From Prevotella sp. (GTDB lineage: Bacteria; Bacteroidota; Bacteroidia; Bacteroidales; Bacteroidaceae): a DNA stretch of 64,000 nt. Of the stretch, positions 1-8,661 are shown in pieces; positions within the stretch are counted from its first letter, which is position 1, and each line of letters opens with the position of its first letter. The notes beneath the pieces were generated by a model. The model had not been told where the DNA came from. It searched no databases and saw nothing but the letters and a program-made list of their open reading frames with translations. The translations under genes were made by a program, and so were the position numbers. The stretch covers positions 22,594 to 86,593 of the forward strand of contig JAGAON010000005.1 of NCBI GenBank assembly GCA_017623655.1, read 5' to 3'.

Positions 1-2
1 TC

Positions 3-365
3 ATGGATTTCCTTGCCAAGCTGACGGCCGTTCTGGAAAAGGAGCGTGAGCCGTACATGAAAAGGACACGCGCCTCCCGCATGGACAACCATTTCCGGAT
101 GTGGATAGACAACAACGTGGACGACCTCCAGGATGCGGAATGCCTGGATCACGCGGTGAGATACAAGGAAGATTACGGTATGTATAAGGTATCGCAGGAC
201 GGAGAGAAACTGTTTGTCCACACGGACGACAGCAGGCCGCTTTACCTGAACGGCGAGAAGGCCGTGAAACTGTTTCTTGACATATTGGAGGAGAAGCACG
301 GCATCGGCGGCCTGTCGGTAGAGGACTCGGCATCGTTCCAGCGTGCCATAGACAAGGACGACTGA
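3..365 (+). CDS. hypothetical protein, possibly 5'-truncated
   Basis: I do not recognise this 120-residue protein. It is acidic and lysine-rich, with no signal peptide or membrane segment. The N-terminal part looks helical (DFLAKLTAVLEKERE) and a central stretch YGMYKVSQDGEKLFVHTDD could be a small beta unit, followed by a helical LFLDILEEKHG. The first ATG is at base 3, so the reading frame may continue upstream of the window and this may be the C-terminal end of a longer protein. It is followed by 546 bases without a gene, so it does not appear to share a transcript with the next cassette. Confidence 0.5.
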   Translation: MDFLAKLTAVLEKEREPYMKRTRASRMDNHFRMWIDNNVDDLQDAECLDHAVRYKEDYGMYKVSQDGEKLFVHTDDSRPLYLNGEKAVKLFLDILEEKHGIGGLSVEDSASFQRAIDKDD

Positions 366-911
366 CAACGATTCATAGTTATTAGTTATCGGTTGTGAGT
401 TGTTAGTTTAGATAATTATCCCGCCCTTACATGACTGAACCCACAATTATAAATTATACATTATATAATATATAATAGAATAAAACATATAAAGAAAAAC
501 AATAAAGCGGTGTGGAAACGTGGACAACACGTACAATCGGCCGCATATCACGTGACGAAACGGTCTCTTTTACAACGTGATAAGCCGCCGTTTGTGACGT
601 AAACAACGGCCGTTCATATCCGTTGAAACCGGCGTTGAAATCCGTTTCGTAACCCTGTGGATTTCAACGCGCTGTTTTTCATTCCCTTTTCGCGTGTTGA
701 TAACCGGCAGTTTTCCGGTGGCTTTTCAACGTGTTTTGCACGGCTATTTCCACAGGCGGCACGGGAAAGGGGAACGTCCGCACAGCGATGTAACGGATGT
801 CCTCCCAAAAGTGAAAATTGAAACGATTGTGTTATAACTTACATTTTGTGTTAATAAATTATAACAATATATAAGTTTGTAACTTATAACTTTGCATACC
901 GTTTTATTTTT
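366..911. other. non-coding region with AT-rich tract and hairpin
   Basis: No convincing gene. It contains an AT-rich stretch around 440-500 of the AATTATAAATTAT type also seen near 29620 and 37070, then a region rich in CGTTGAAA/TTTCAACG motifs on both strands (about 621, 634, 661 and 723). Two of these form a perfect 12-bp hairpin (next entry). The 3' end holds the promoter of the downstream cassette. Confidence 0.5.
632..670. repeat. perfect 12-bp inverted repeat (hairpin)
   Basis: GCGTTGAAATCC at 632-643 pairs with GGATTTCAACGC at 659-670 across a 15-base loop. There is no T-run directly after it on either strand, so a standard terminator is doubtful. The stem sequence is related to other CGTTGAAA motifs nearby, which would also fit a protein-binding cluster. 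Confidence 0.45.
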
Positions 912-922
912 TTGTATCTTTG
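891..922 (+). promoter_or_regulatory. Bacteroidetes-type promoter for the TIGR04255 cassette
   Basis: TTTG at 891-894, 20 bases, then TATCTTTG at 915-922, which fits the -33/-7 consensus (TTTG/TTG and TAnnTTTG). It decides the gene start downstream: a TTG start at 912 would overlap the -7 element. Confidence 0.65.
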
Positions 923-942
923 CAGCATATCCCTTATGCTTT

Positions 943-976
943 CTTGGGCACGTGTTCAGACTTGGGCACGTGTTCA
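943..976 (+). repeat. two 16-bp direct repeats, possible operator
   Basis: CTTGGGCACGTGTTCA occurs at 943-958 and again at 961-976 (period 18). Each copy holds the palindrome CACGTG. The pair lies 20-55 bases after the -7 element, in the probable 5' leader of the cassette, where a repressor could act. This is inference. Confidence 0.5.
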
Positions 977-1058
977 AGATAAGGTTTATATATTTGGTAT
1001 CTGTAAACATGATAATCTGTCGGATGTCACAACGATATTCGATATTACGACAAAGAAT

Positions 1059-1799
1059 ATGGGTTACATTTTTGAGGAAATTGAGAGAAAGGTCTATCCG
1101 AAGACATTTCTGAAGGATGTCCATATAGGATTGGACTTTAATGGTTCTATGCCTGACAGGCAAAGTGCGGCGGATTTCTTTGAAAACAACTTCAAATTGT
1201 CGTTGGATGCAGATTCAGAATACAGTAGCGTCACTGTCAATTCAGAAGACGGGCTGATAAAGTTCGACTTCTCCCTTACCCACATAGAGCTTGTGATGCG
1301 TCATCCTGCCTACCGCAAGTTTGAACTTGCGTTGAAGTGGGTCTCGTTGATGACGGATTACTTGAACCTGATGGATGTCGGCAGTGTCGGCAAGTTGACC
1401 ATGAGCAAGTACAATGAGTTGGAATACGCCATTACTGACGGCGGTCCCGGCGTTGAGACGGTCATGCGGCAGGTGTTCAGCAGCGATATGCTGACGTTTG
1501 GCGGGGTGAATGCGGTAGATGAGGAGAAGAATTTTGAGAACATGACCAGATGGGAAAAGTTCGGGACTTTTGAGGGTCATGACGCTTGGGACAGCCTGTT
1601 CAGCTTTGAATATGGTTTCAGCAAGCGCGCCACTGATCCTTTGAGGGGATGCCTGACCTTGAAAACCATAATAGAGTCAAGGAATACGGTGCTGGCTACG
1701 CATGAGTTGGAAGATACCATGCAGTCGTTCAATTACATCCTTGACCGTGGATTCCACTGGTGTGTAACAAAAGAAATTATCAGCAAGATAAAGGAATGA
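1059..1799 (+). CDS. TIGR04255-family protein
   Basis: This 246-residue cytosolic protein resembles the sporadically distributed TIGR04255 family: a short N-terminus leads into a motif of the type KTFLKDVHIGLDF, followed by alternating strands and helices, ending in a helical segment with LEDTMQSFNYILDRGFHWCVTKEI. The function of this family is not known to me. Start: in-frame ATG at 936 and a TTG at 912 exist, but 912 lies in the promoter and 936-1058 would translate the direct repeats; the ATG at 1059 places the conserved N-terminal motif close to the start, as usual in the family. It is the first gene of a three-gene cassette with the two genes below (10 bases to the next ATG). Family assignment is by recognition of motif pattern and is moderate. 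Confidence 0.6.
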   Translation: MGYIFEEIERKVYPKTFLKDVHIGLDFNGSMPDRQSAADFFENNFKLSLDADSEYSSVTVNSEDGLIKFDFSLTHIELVMRHPAYRKFELALKWVSLMTDYLNLMDVGSVGKLTMSKYNELEYAITDGGPGVETVMRQVFSSDMLTFGGVNAVDEEKNFENMTRWEKFGTFEGHDAWDSLFSFEYGFSKRATDPLRGCLTLKTIIESRNTVLATHELEDTMQSFNYILDRGFHWCVTKEIISKIKE

Positions 1800-1808
1800 T
1801 ATAATAAG

Positions 1809-2156
1809 ATGGAGAAAAAGTTTAACTTGGTAAGCAGCCTGAAAATAGTCAAGAGCACCGTAACCTTATGTGCCGGAATTGTTGTCACCTTGTTCAGTTG
1901 TCTTGAAGAAGTTGTGGCCGACAATACGTTCGTAAAGGACGAGACGCGGGTGGAATTTCCTACGGACAGCGTTTCTTGCGAAGATTTCGATATAGTTCTT
2001 GCCCCGAACACAGATACCAAAGACTGTCCGGCAGGTGCGGAAAGCGAAACGGGCGGCGTACTGGACACTTTTGTATCATCTGTCTTGCAGGAGACCAAAC
2101 CGTTGGATGGTGACATATCAAAATTTGTGGATGACAATTTTTGGGACTTGATATGA
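1809..2156 (+). CDS. small single-pass membrane protein, middle gene of cassette
   Basis: Unrecognised 115-residue protein. Residues about 12-30 (IVKSTVTLCAGIVVTLFS) form one hydrophobic segment after a basic N-terminus (MEKKFNLVSSLK), so it is likely a membrane-anchored protein with a long acidic C-terminal tail containing four cysteines after the membrane segment (SCLEEVV, SCEDFD, DCPAG). It overlaps the next gene by an ATGA junction, which implies translational coupling. The association with a TIGR04255-like protein upstream and an unknown protein downstream suggests a functional set, but no biochemical role can be assigned. Confidence 0.6.
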   Translation: MEKKFNLVSSLKIVKSTVTLCAGIVVTLFSCLEEVVADNTFVKDETRVEFPTDSVSCEDFDIVLAPNTDTKDCPAGAESETGGVLDTFVSSVLQETKPLDGDISKFVDDNFWDLI

Positions 2157-2785
2157 TAGATCTGGTTGACAATATTCAACTATACCTGCCACAGTACCTG
2201 TCTGCCGAGTCGCAGAAAATAATGAAGGAGGAGCTGGCCAGATTTCCCATGGACGGCACCAAGGACAGTGTTTATACGTGCGCTCTTGACAAGGCCGACT
2301 ACTTGCTGCAAGGAGATGGCATCAAGGGGATGCCGTACATTAAGTTTCCTGACACGAAAATAGCGGATGTCCCGGCCTTGTTGCTGTCAAACACCTGCGA
2401 CATGGCTACGGGCAACAAGCGTATGTATGGCAGCAGGATAATATATGCTCCCATATTGAACTTGGAAAAATTTGAAGCTAAGCTCAAAAAAGAGTTTGGG
2501 CGTGACAGGGCGGCAAGCCTGGTACATGATATCCGGAAACAACACATCTCACAAATACTGTATCTTCCCAAGGGAGGAAAGCTGGATTATGAAGGCATTG
2601 TTTTCTTTGACCATGCCATCAGCATACCGTTAGAGAAAGACATTGTATATAAAAGTTGTGAAAACAAACTGTTCACATTCAGCGATTTCGGCTTTTATTT
2701 GTTTTTGCTGAAATTGTCAATACACTTTACAAGAATACAGGAAAGGGTGGACCGTTCTACCGGCGAGGATCTTGGACAGAAATAA
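2153..2785 (+). CDS. hypothetical protein, third gene of TIGR04255 cassette
   Basis: A 210-residue soluble protein that I cannot name. The ATG at 2153 overlaps the stop of the preceding gene (ATGA), which decides the start. Visible features are a central motif LLLSNTCDMATGNKRM followed by IIYAPI, a repeated pattern in a group of uncharacterised proteins that carry an S-x-x-CD signature, and a basic helical segment FEAKLKKEFGRDRAASLVHDIRKQ. The C-terminal third is hydrophobic (FSDFGFYLFLLKLSIHF) but probably buried rather than membrane-spanning. Together with the two genes upstream it forms a compact three-gene operon; such sporadic cassettes in Bacteroidetes often have defence or stress roles, which here is speculation. 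Confidence 0.6.
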   Translation: MIDLVDNIQLYLPQYLSAESQKIMKEELARFPMDGTKDSVYTCALDKADYLLQGDGIKGMPYIKFPDTKIADVPALLLSNTCDMATGNKRMYGSRIIYAPILNLEKFEAKLKKEFGRDRAASLVHDIRKQHISQILYLPKGGKLDYEGIVFFDHAISIPLEKDIVYKSCENKLFTFSDFGFYLFLLKLSIHFTRIQERVDRSTGEDLGQK

Positions 2786-2852
2786 ATATTTGTCTTTTGC
2801 TCTCGTTAACTGGCGATGATTGCGGCCGCACTGTCCGTGTGGTGCGCTGATG

Positions 2853-2889
2853 AAAAAAAGGCGGGCACCGCAGTTGCGGTGTCCGCCTT
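2853..2889 (-). terminator. intrinsic terminator of the C10 peptidase gene
   Basis: On the minus strand a 13-bp GC-rich stem (GGCGGACACCGCA against TGCGGTGCCCGCC, one wobble pair) is followed directly by seven T residues. It lies 24 bases after the stop codon of the minus-strand peptidase. Confidence 0.8.
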
Positions 2890-2912
2890 GTCGTGAGGGG
2901 TTATGGCATTAT

Positions 2913-5900
2913 TTATTCTACCACAACCTTCTTTCCGTTGATGATGTTGATGCCCGGACGGAGGTTTGACATACGTTGGCCGTTGATGTTGTATATGGCC
3001 TTGTCTTTGCCGTATGCCGCGCCGGCGGCTTCGATGCTGCCTGTCCCGGTGGGCTTGCCTATCTGCAGTGTGTAGCTTGCCGCCCCGCCTTCTATGCGGA
3101 AGTATCCTGCGAATGAGGATATTGTCTCTTCCTCCGCGTTGTTGGCGGTGTTGCCGCTGACGGTGTAGCATCCTTCCGGCAGTGTCTGCGGCGCGTATGC
3201 CGCCACGAACTCTATGCCGGGCTTGGTGTCGGCCGTGTAGTCTTCGGCGCTGTGTATGCTGTCAACGCTGAAGGTGTAGCTGTCCTTCGCGTCTGCCGCG
3301 CTTATGATGAACGGTGTGTTGGCCTTTACCTTCTGCGAGTCGTCGCTGAAGTATATGGTTTGCCCTGATATGGAGTCGAGGTGCGCCACGGTGGCGTTCC
3401 CGCCGAATGCGGCGGATATTTCCTCGCTGTTCATGTTGAATGGCAGCACGAGGCTGTTCCATGTGTTTCCGGCGTCGAGGTTGTGTTCCATGAGTACCTT
3501 GTTGCCGTTCATGGTGAAGGTGTTTGGCGTGTCGAACGCGTAGCCGCTGTTTATGCGTATGTCGGATGTCGCCACGTATCCTTCCTCGCCGCCTTTGTTG
3601 GCGATGATGTTCTCTCCCGCCGCCATTCCGTCCATCACGAATACGAGGCAGTTGGGGTTTGCGCCGGCGAACGATGATGTCCCTATGCCTTGCGCCGCCT
3701 TTGTCATGCCTTGCGCCGCCTTTGTCATGCTGAGTTTTCTGAGTCCGGTTTTCGCGGTGGTGTTTATTATCACGCTTGTCAGTTTCTCGCATCCTGCGAA
3801 TGCGTCTCCGCCTATTGCCGTGACGTTTGTCAGTGTCAGCGTCTCAAGGTTGGCGCATCCGGCGAATGCGCTGTCGCCTATTTCGGTCACGCATTCGGCC
3901 ATGTTGACGTTCACGAGGTTTGACAGTCCTTCGAATGCTTTTTCCGGTATGGCGGTGTTGGCCATGCCGCTGAGGTCTATGTTCTCGAGTCCGCTGAAGT
4001 TCTCGCGCACCACGGCGAATGTCTCTTCCGTTATCTCGCCGTCCAGCTTCACGTCGGTGATGCCTGCCACCTCTCCGGTGTCGATGGTGCCGAGGTCGTC
4101 ATTGTTCAGCGTGGCTCCGTTTACGGGTACTACCGATACATCGACCTTTGCGTTTGCCTGTATGTTTTCCAGCGTGAAGATGCCTGTCTCGTCTGCCATT
4201 GCCTCCGCTCCGTTTATCCTTACCTTTACGGTCATGTCCTTGTTGTCGGGTGCGGTTACGGTGAATTTCAGGTCCGAGCCTTCCTTTATGTCGGTGAGCG
4301 AGTATCCCTGCGGCATGTTCACGCTGACGTTCTGCGGTGCTGTCAGTGTCGCGTCATAGAAATATACCACGTCGAAGCGTGTGTCGCTGTTGACGGTGAT
4401 GTCCCACATGTTGTAGTCTTCCGCTAACCATCCTCCCCCGTGCTGTGTCCCGTTGACATAGACCTTGTATTTCTGTCCTGCCTTGACGGGGTTGTTGCCG
4501 TTGTATATGGGGTGTGCCTTTACCTTCATCGATACCTTTCCTCCCGCGTTTACCTTGTCCGTGTTTGTGGTGATGTTGTATGGTTCCGCGCGTTCGGGGT
4601 CGTATATGACGGTGTATGTCGGCGTTATCTCGCTGATGGTGTTAAACAGGTTCCAGTATGACAGCGACTGGTACTTCGCCTTGCTTCCCTGCGGTATCTC
4701 CAGCACGATGTTCTTGTTCATGTTCGTGCTTGGGAAGGGGTCGCTTGATAGTGGTTTCGGCTCTGCCGCCAGTGATGTCACCTTGCTCAGCTTCGGGCAG
4801 TAGGTAAAGGCGTACATGCCTATGTACTCCACGTTTTCCGGTATGGTTATCTCCGTGAGCGAGTAGAGGCGGTAGAACGCGCTTTGCTCTATGCGCTTCA
4901 GTGTCTTCGGCAGTTTGACGGTCTTTATGGCTGACACGGATGTGGCCGACAGCGGTGCGAATGCCTTTACGGGCAGCGAGTGTGCCTCCTGTCCGTCTCC
5001 TGTTATCTCCACGTCCGAGAGGTCGATGGCCGTGATGCTTGCCGAGTACTTCTGTATGGTCTCGAAGTCCTTTTTGTTCATTGTGCCGACAAGGCGTATG
5101 TTCTTGTTCACCGGCATCCCGGTCATCTTCTCCGCCAGTTGTCCCGCGTAGATGTTGTACGTGTGGTACGGTACTTCTTTCTCGTCGTATATGGATATTG
5201 TTATGTCGAGGTCTTCCTTCACGTTTTCCATTTTAACGTTGGCCGACTTCTCGCCTGCCACGAGGTCCTTGCCGTTTACGGACACATACACCCTGTCGGT
5301 AGATAGTTTCGGGTTGACGGAGAACGAGAAGTCGCCGCCGTGCAGCACCTGCGTCACCGCGTTTGTTATGATGGCCTTCTCTATTGTCTCCGGCATCTTG
5401 ACGGTGTGGTATATCACCTCGTTGCCTATGGCCGGTATCATGGCCTTTACTTCCGGCGCGGCCCCTTCCACGAGTTTCCATGTCCTTGTGTTGGAGGATG
5501 TGACGATGCGTATGAGGTTGCCCTCGTTCACGCTTGACTCCTTGACGCAGCACGTGAACGTTGCCGGCATCACGCCTGTGTTGCCTGACGGGTTTATGAT
5601 CTTGGGCGAGATTATTTCCTTTATGCGTCCTTCCTTGTCAGTCAGTGCCGCCGCGAACATCAGCCCGCTGCTGAACGAGTCGCCTGACGGTATGTTAAGC
5701 GCGTTGACGCGGATGGTGAACGTTCTTCCCGGCATGACGTTGATGACGTCGGTCACCATGCCCGTGCCTCCCTTTTCTCCCGTTATGGTCCACGGTGACG
5801 TGCCGGCGTTGGCCTCAGGTTCCGTGAACTCGGCGTGTATCAGCGTGTTGGCGTTGATTACGGCCTCGTACACGTTGTTCACGGCTGTCAGCTTCGTGTT

Positions 5901-8330
5901 GTTCGCATATACCGTCATGCGCGAATCGCCGTTGGAGCCGTCTGTCCCTACCGTGAAGCGGTATTTTGTTCCGGGCGCCACCTCCTGTCCGTTCCCGTCA
6001 AGCGGTGTGACCTCCACGCCGTCCGCGTCCTGTATGATGACCTTGTACGACGTCTCGGGCAGTATCTCTTCCTCGACGATGCTCTTGAAGTCCTTCCAGT
6101 TGTCCTTCGCCGCATACAGGGCCGCGCTTCCCTTGGGCACGATGAGCTGTGTGCGTGGGGACCCCACGAACACGCACCAGTTGACAAACGCCGGAGTGCC
6201 GCGCAGTGACCTTACCTTTGTCAGGCGTGAGCAGTTGAGGAAAACGTTGTAGCCCCATGTGGCGACAGAGGCGGGAATCTCCACCTCTGACAGTCCGGTG
6301 CATTCAAAGGCGTTGGCGCCGAGGCGGTTGATGCTTTTCGGCAGCTTGACATATTTCAGCGAGCCGTAGCGGCTGAAGGCGCGTGTCGGTATGGCGTTTG
6401 CCGCGCTTGTGCCGTTTGCCGTTATCGTGACGCCTGACAGGTCCAGCGAGTCAACAAGCATTTTCTCGCGTATGAAGGCGAAGTCCCTGTCGTCCATCGT
6501 TCCGAAGAGCGTCAGGCTCTTCACCGTTCCGCACTCTTCCTCCGTCAGCGCCTTTTCAAGCGTGCCGCCGGAAATCCATAGCGTGCGGCGCAGCCTTACG
6601 TCCGCCGCGTCCTGCACATACACGTCGAGCGTGATGTCCTCCGTCACGTTGGGCAGCGTGTAGGTGAAGTCCTTTCCGGCTGTTATGATGCGCCCGTTGG
6701 CTTTCACGGTGACCACGTCGCCGGTGTTGCCGGGTATCACGCGGAAGGAGTAGCCCCTGCCCTTTATCACCCTGTCCGCCGCGTCCTCGATGGTGGCGCC
6801 GGCGATGTGTGACGGGGTCTTGACCGTGAAGTAGGCGATGTCGTTGCCCGTGGCGGCTATGGCGTTGGCGGTCAGCGAACCGCCGGTCATGGCCTTCCAC
6901 CCGCTTTCGCCGTTGGCCTTGGTGGCCATGCGTATGACGTCGCCCGGCGATACCGTCACGCCGGCGGGTACGGTGCAGCTGAAGTCACGGTAATAAGTTC
7001 CGTCCACCTGGAACGCCGCAAGGCCGTAGTTGTATTCCGGTGAGACGAGAGCCTTGAAAGTGCCGTCGGCGGCGAACAAGGCTACCGCTATCTTTCCGGA
7101 GAAACCGTCGTATGACACGTTCTTGAACGCTCCGGCGCGTACCGTGAAGCTGTCGCCCGCGCCGACAGACTCACGGTCGGAGCTCATGCCGATCTGCCTG
7201 CCGTCGCTTGTCAGCTGGACGGGAGACCATGCCACGCTGTTCTCCGCCGGCTTTATGTTGTAGATGACGGTGGCCTGCTCGGAGAAGTTCCATTTGTTTC
7301 CCGACTGTGTGGTCGGTGTGAGGCTTGAGACGAGGAAGACGTCGTTGCCTATGCCTCCCCATCCCCAGTTCATGCGGAAATAGGGCTGGTCGCCGCGCAT
7401 CTCGTAGCCGTCACATACGAAAGCGTGCCCGGCGGAAACGTCCTGACCGCTGTAAAGCACCGGGCGTCCCGCGTCGATTTCGCTCATGATGAGCTGCTCC
7501 CACGCTTTCTGTGACATCTCGGACTTCTTCTTGTATGAAACGCCCGCGTCATAGCCGAAGTAGCTGACCAGTGCTGCCGGCACCCTCACCTCGCTGGCGC
7601 TGCTGCTTGACATGGCGAAGTTTGTCTGTATGCTCTGCGCCGCGTCCGCTATCAGCTGCGCCACGGCGTTGGCCTGCTCCGTGGTATAGCCGCTGCGGTA
7701 GTTGTCCGTGCGCATATTCGCCCAGTCGTATGAATGGTTGAAGTCAATGCCGTCAAGGCTTCCCCTGCCGGCGGCCGGGTACTGGTAATACTGCATTATG
7801 GTAGCCATCGCCACGCCTACGCAGCCTACAAGCCTACGTCCCGGTATAAGGTTATTGAAAGGTGTCTCCTGGCTCCACTCGGCGGTGTTGCGCTCAAGCA
7901 CCCTGCGGCTTGTGACGGTTGACAGGGTGTTGGCGGATGTGGCCGTCCCGCCCGTTGCGGCGCTGTTCCTTATCTGCGCCTCGTAGTCTGCGAGCATCCG
8001 CTTCATGGCCTCCGGCATGGAGCCGTAGTCGAACCTGCCGCTGTCGGAGAATCCGATTACGGGTACTGTCGCGTCGTCTGCCGACACGATGACGAAGCCT
8101 CCGTCTCCACCTTTGTTGAATACATAATAATAAGGTGTAGAATTAGAACTGTCCTCACTAAGGCGCAGCTCGTCCGCCGTTTTTACGCCGGCGGCGCGCC
8201 CTGTGGAATGTCTGCCCAAAAAGCTCAGTGCTGTTTTCTTTGCATCAGAAACATCCACCCTTTTTGCGCTGGCGGGCAGAAAGGATGCTGACCCCAATAC
8301 GGCGAGACCAACAATAATTTTCTTGTACAT
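2913..8330 (-). CDS. secreted C10-family cysteine peptidase with BspA-type LRRs and T9SS tail
   Basis: Very large (1,805 residues) exported protease of the streptopain/prtT type. Residues 1-22 are a signal peptide ending ASA. A pro-region (about 23-145) precedes the catalytic domain, in which the nucleophile is Cys170 in LVGCVGVAMATIM and the base His302 in SAGHAFVCDGYE, followed by YFRMNWGWGG. Beyond about residue 380 come repeated beta-sandwich modules and at least three blocks of BspA-like leucine-rich repeats (for example IPTRAFSRYGSLKYVKLP and ITEIGDSAFAGCANL-type units), which usually mediate adhesion. The C-terminus (IYNINGQRM then NIINGKKVVVE) matches the type A sorting signal of the type IX secretion system, so the protein should be displayed on or released from the outer membrane. 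Most C10 peptidases are 400-900 residues, so the long LRR extension is unusual. A 21-bp in-frame tandem duplication lies at 3685-3726. Confidence 0.9.
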   Translation of the reverse strand: MYKKIIVGLAVLGSASFLPASAKRVDVSDAKKTALSFLGRHSTGRAAGVKTADELRLSEDSSNSTPYYYVFNKGGDGGFVIVSADDATVPVIGFSDSGRFDYGSMPEAMKRMLADYEAQIRNSAATGGTATSANTLSTVTSRRVLERNTAEWSQETPFNNLIPGRRLVGCVGVAMATIMQYYQYPAAGRGSLDGIDFNHSYDWANMRTDNYRSGYTTEQANAVAQLIADAAQSIQTNFAMSSSSASEVRVPAALVSYFGYDAGVSYKKKSEMSQKAWEQLIMSEIDAGRPVLYSGQDVSAGHAFVCDGYEMRGDQPYFRMNWGWGGIGNDVFLVSSLTPTTQSGNKWNFSEQATVIYNIKPAENSVAWSPVQLTSDGRQIGMSSDRESVGAGDSFTVRAGAFKNVSYDGFSGKIAVALFAADGTFKALVSPEYNYGLAAFQVDGTYYRDFSCTVPAGVTVSPGDVIRMATKANGESGWKAMTGGSLTANAIAATGNDIAYFTVKTPSHIAGATIEDAADRVIKGRGYSFRVIPGNTGDVVTVKANGRIITAGKDFTYTLPNVTEDITLDVYVQDAADVRLRRTLWISGGTLEKALTEEECGTVKSLTLFGTMDDRDFAFIREKMLVDSLDLSGVTITANGTSAANAIPTRAFSRYGSLKYVKLPKSINRLGANAFECTGLSEVEIPASVATWGYNVFLNCSRLTKVRSLRGTPAFVNWCVFVGSPRTQLIVPKGSAALYAAKDNWKDFKSIVEEEILPETSYKVIIQDADGVEVTPLDGNGQEVAPGTKYRFTVGTDGSNGDSRMTVYANNTKLTAVNNVYEAVINANTLIHAEFTEPEANAGTSPWTITGEKGGTGMVTDVINVMPGRTFTIRVNALNIPSGDSFSSGLMFAAALTDKEGRIKEIISPKIINPSGNTGVMPATFTCCVKESSVNEGNLIRIVTSSNTRTWKLVEGAAPEVKAMIPAIGNEVIYHTVKMPETIEKAIITNAVTQVLHGGDFSFSVNPKLSTDRVYVSVNGKDLVAGEKSANVKMENVKEDLDITISIYDEKEVPYHTYNIYAGQLAEKMTGMPVNKNIRLVGTMNKKDFETIQKYSASITAIDLSDVEITGDGQEAHSLPVKAFAPLSATSVSAIKTVKLPKTLKRIEQSAFYRLYSLTEITIPENVEYIGMYAFTYCPKLSKVTSLAAEPKPLSSDPFPSTNMNKNIVLEIPQGSKAKYQSLSYWNLFNTISEITPTYTVIYDPERAEPYNITTNTDKVNAGGKVSMKVKAHPIYNGNNPVKAGQKYKVYVNGTQHGGGWLAEDYNMWDITVNSDTRFDVVYFYDATLTAPQNVSVNMPQGYSLTDIKEGSDLKFTVTAPDNKDMTVKVRINGAEAMADETGIFTLENIQANAKVDVSVVPVNGATLNNDDLGTIDTGEVAGITDVKLDGEITEETFAVVRENFSGLENIDLSGMANTAIPEKAFEGLSNLVNVNMAECVTEIGDSAFAGCANLETLTLTNVTAIGGDAFAGCEKLTSVIINTTAKTGLRKLSMTKAAQGMTKAAQGIGTSSFAGANPNCLVFVMDGMAAGENIIANKGGEEGYVATSDIRINSGYAFDTPNTFTMNGNKVLMEHNLDAGNTWNSLVLPFNMNSEEISAAFGGNATVAHLDSISGQTIYFSDDSQKVKANTPFIISAADAKDSYTFSVDSIHSAEDYTADTKPGIEFVAAYAPQTLPEGCYTVSGNTANNAEEETISSFAGYFRIEGGAASYTLQIGKPTGTGSIEAAGAAYGKDKAIYNINGQRMSNLRPGINIINGKKVVVE
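3685..3726 (-). repeat. 21-bp in-frame tandem duplication
   Basis: Two identical consecutive 21-base units encode MTKAAQG twice near the C-terminal end of the last LRR block of the C10 peptidase. It adds exactly seven residues and looks recent because the units are identical. Confidence 0.8.
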
Positions 8331-8661
8331 TTTTCTTACTTCTTTTATTATTACTTAATAACCGGCTGCAAAATTAAGTAAAATAAGAAAAAAGCGAATA
8401 ATGCGGAAATGTTTTTTGTCTTGTTTTAACAATGTTTTCCTTGTGTCATTGATTTATATTAACGCGGGGTAGGGGGTGGCGTGATTGATTATGCACAAAC
8501 ACTGACTTAACAGTATTACGGGTGAAAATAATTGACGCGCGACAAATGTGTTGCTTCTTGCAAATACGCAATCAAAAAGTTGCGCTTTCCACATTTTTGT
8601 GTTACCTTTGTATCCGAAGGTGTATATGTAATATTTCAAGACAAGTAATAAAGCAAGAAGA
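8331..8661. other. divergent intergenic region
   Basis: No gene seen. It separates the minus-strand C10 peptidase from the plus-strand ORF6N gene. On the minus strand CAAAATTA at 8369-8376 reads TAATTTTG, a possible -7 element 39 bases upstream of the peptidase start, without a clear -33 box. The ORF6N promoter is listed separately. Confidence 0.5.
8580..8610 (+). promoter_or_regulatory. promoter of the ORF6N gene
   Basis: TTG at 8580-8582, 20 bases, TACCTTTG at 8603-8610: a full match to the Bacteroidetes consensus. The expected transcript start is about 40-50 bases before the ATG at 8662. Confidence 0.7.

Noticed and set aside
480-740. Replication-origin-like cluster
   Set aside because: There are repeated CGTTGAAA motifs and a hairpin but no recognisable DnaA boxes or nearby replication genes.
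912-1058. N-terminal extension of the TIGR04255-like gene from a TTG at 912 or ATG at 936
   Set aside because: The TTG lies inside the -7 box and the extension would consist of the translated direct repeats; the conserved N-terminus fits the ATG at 1059.
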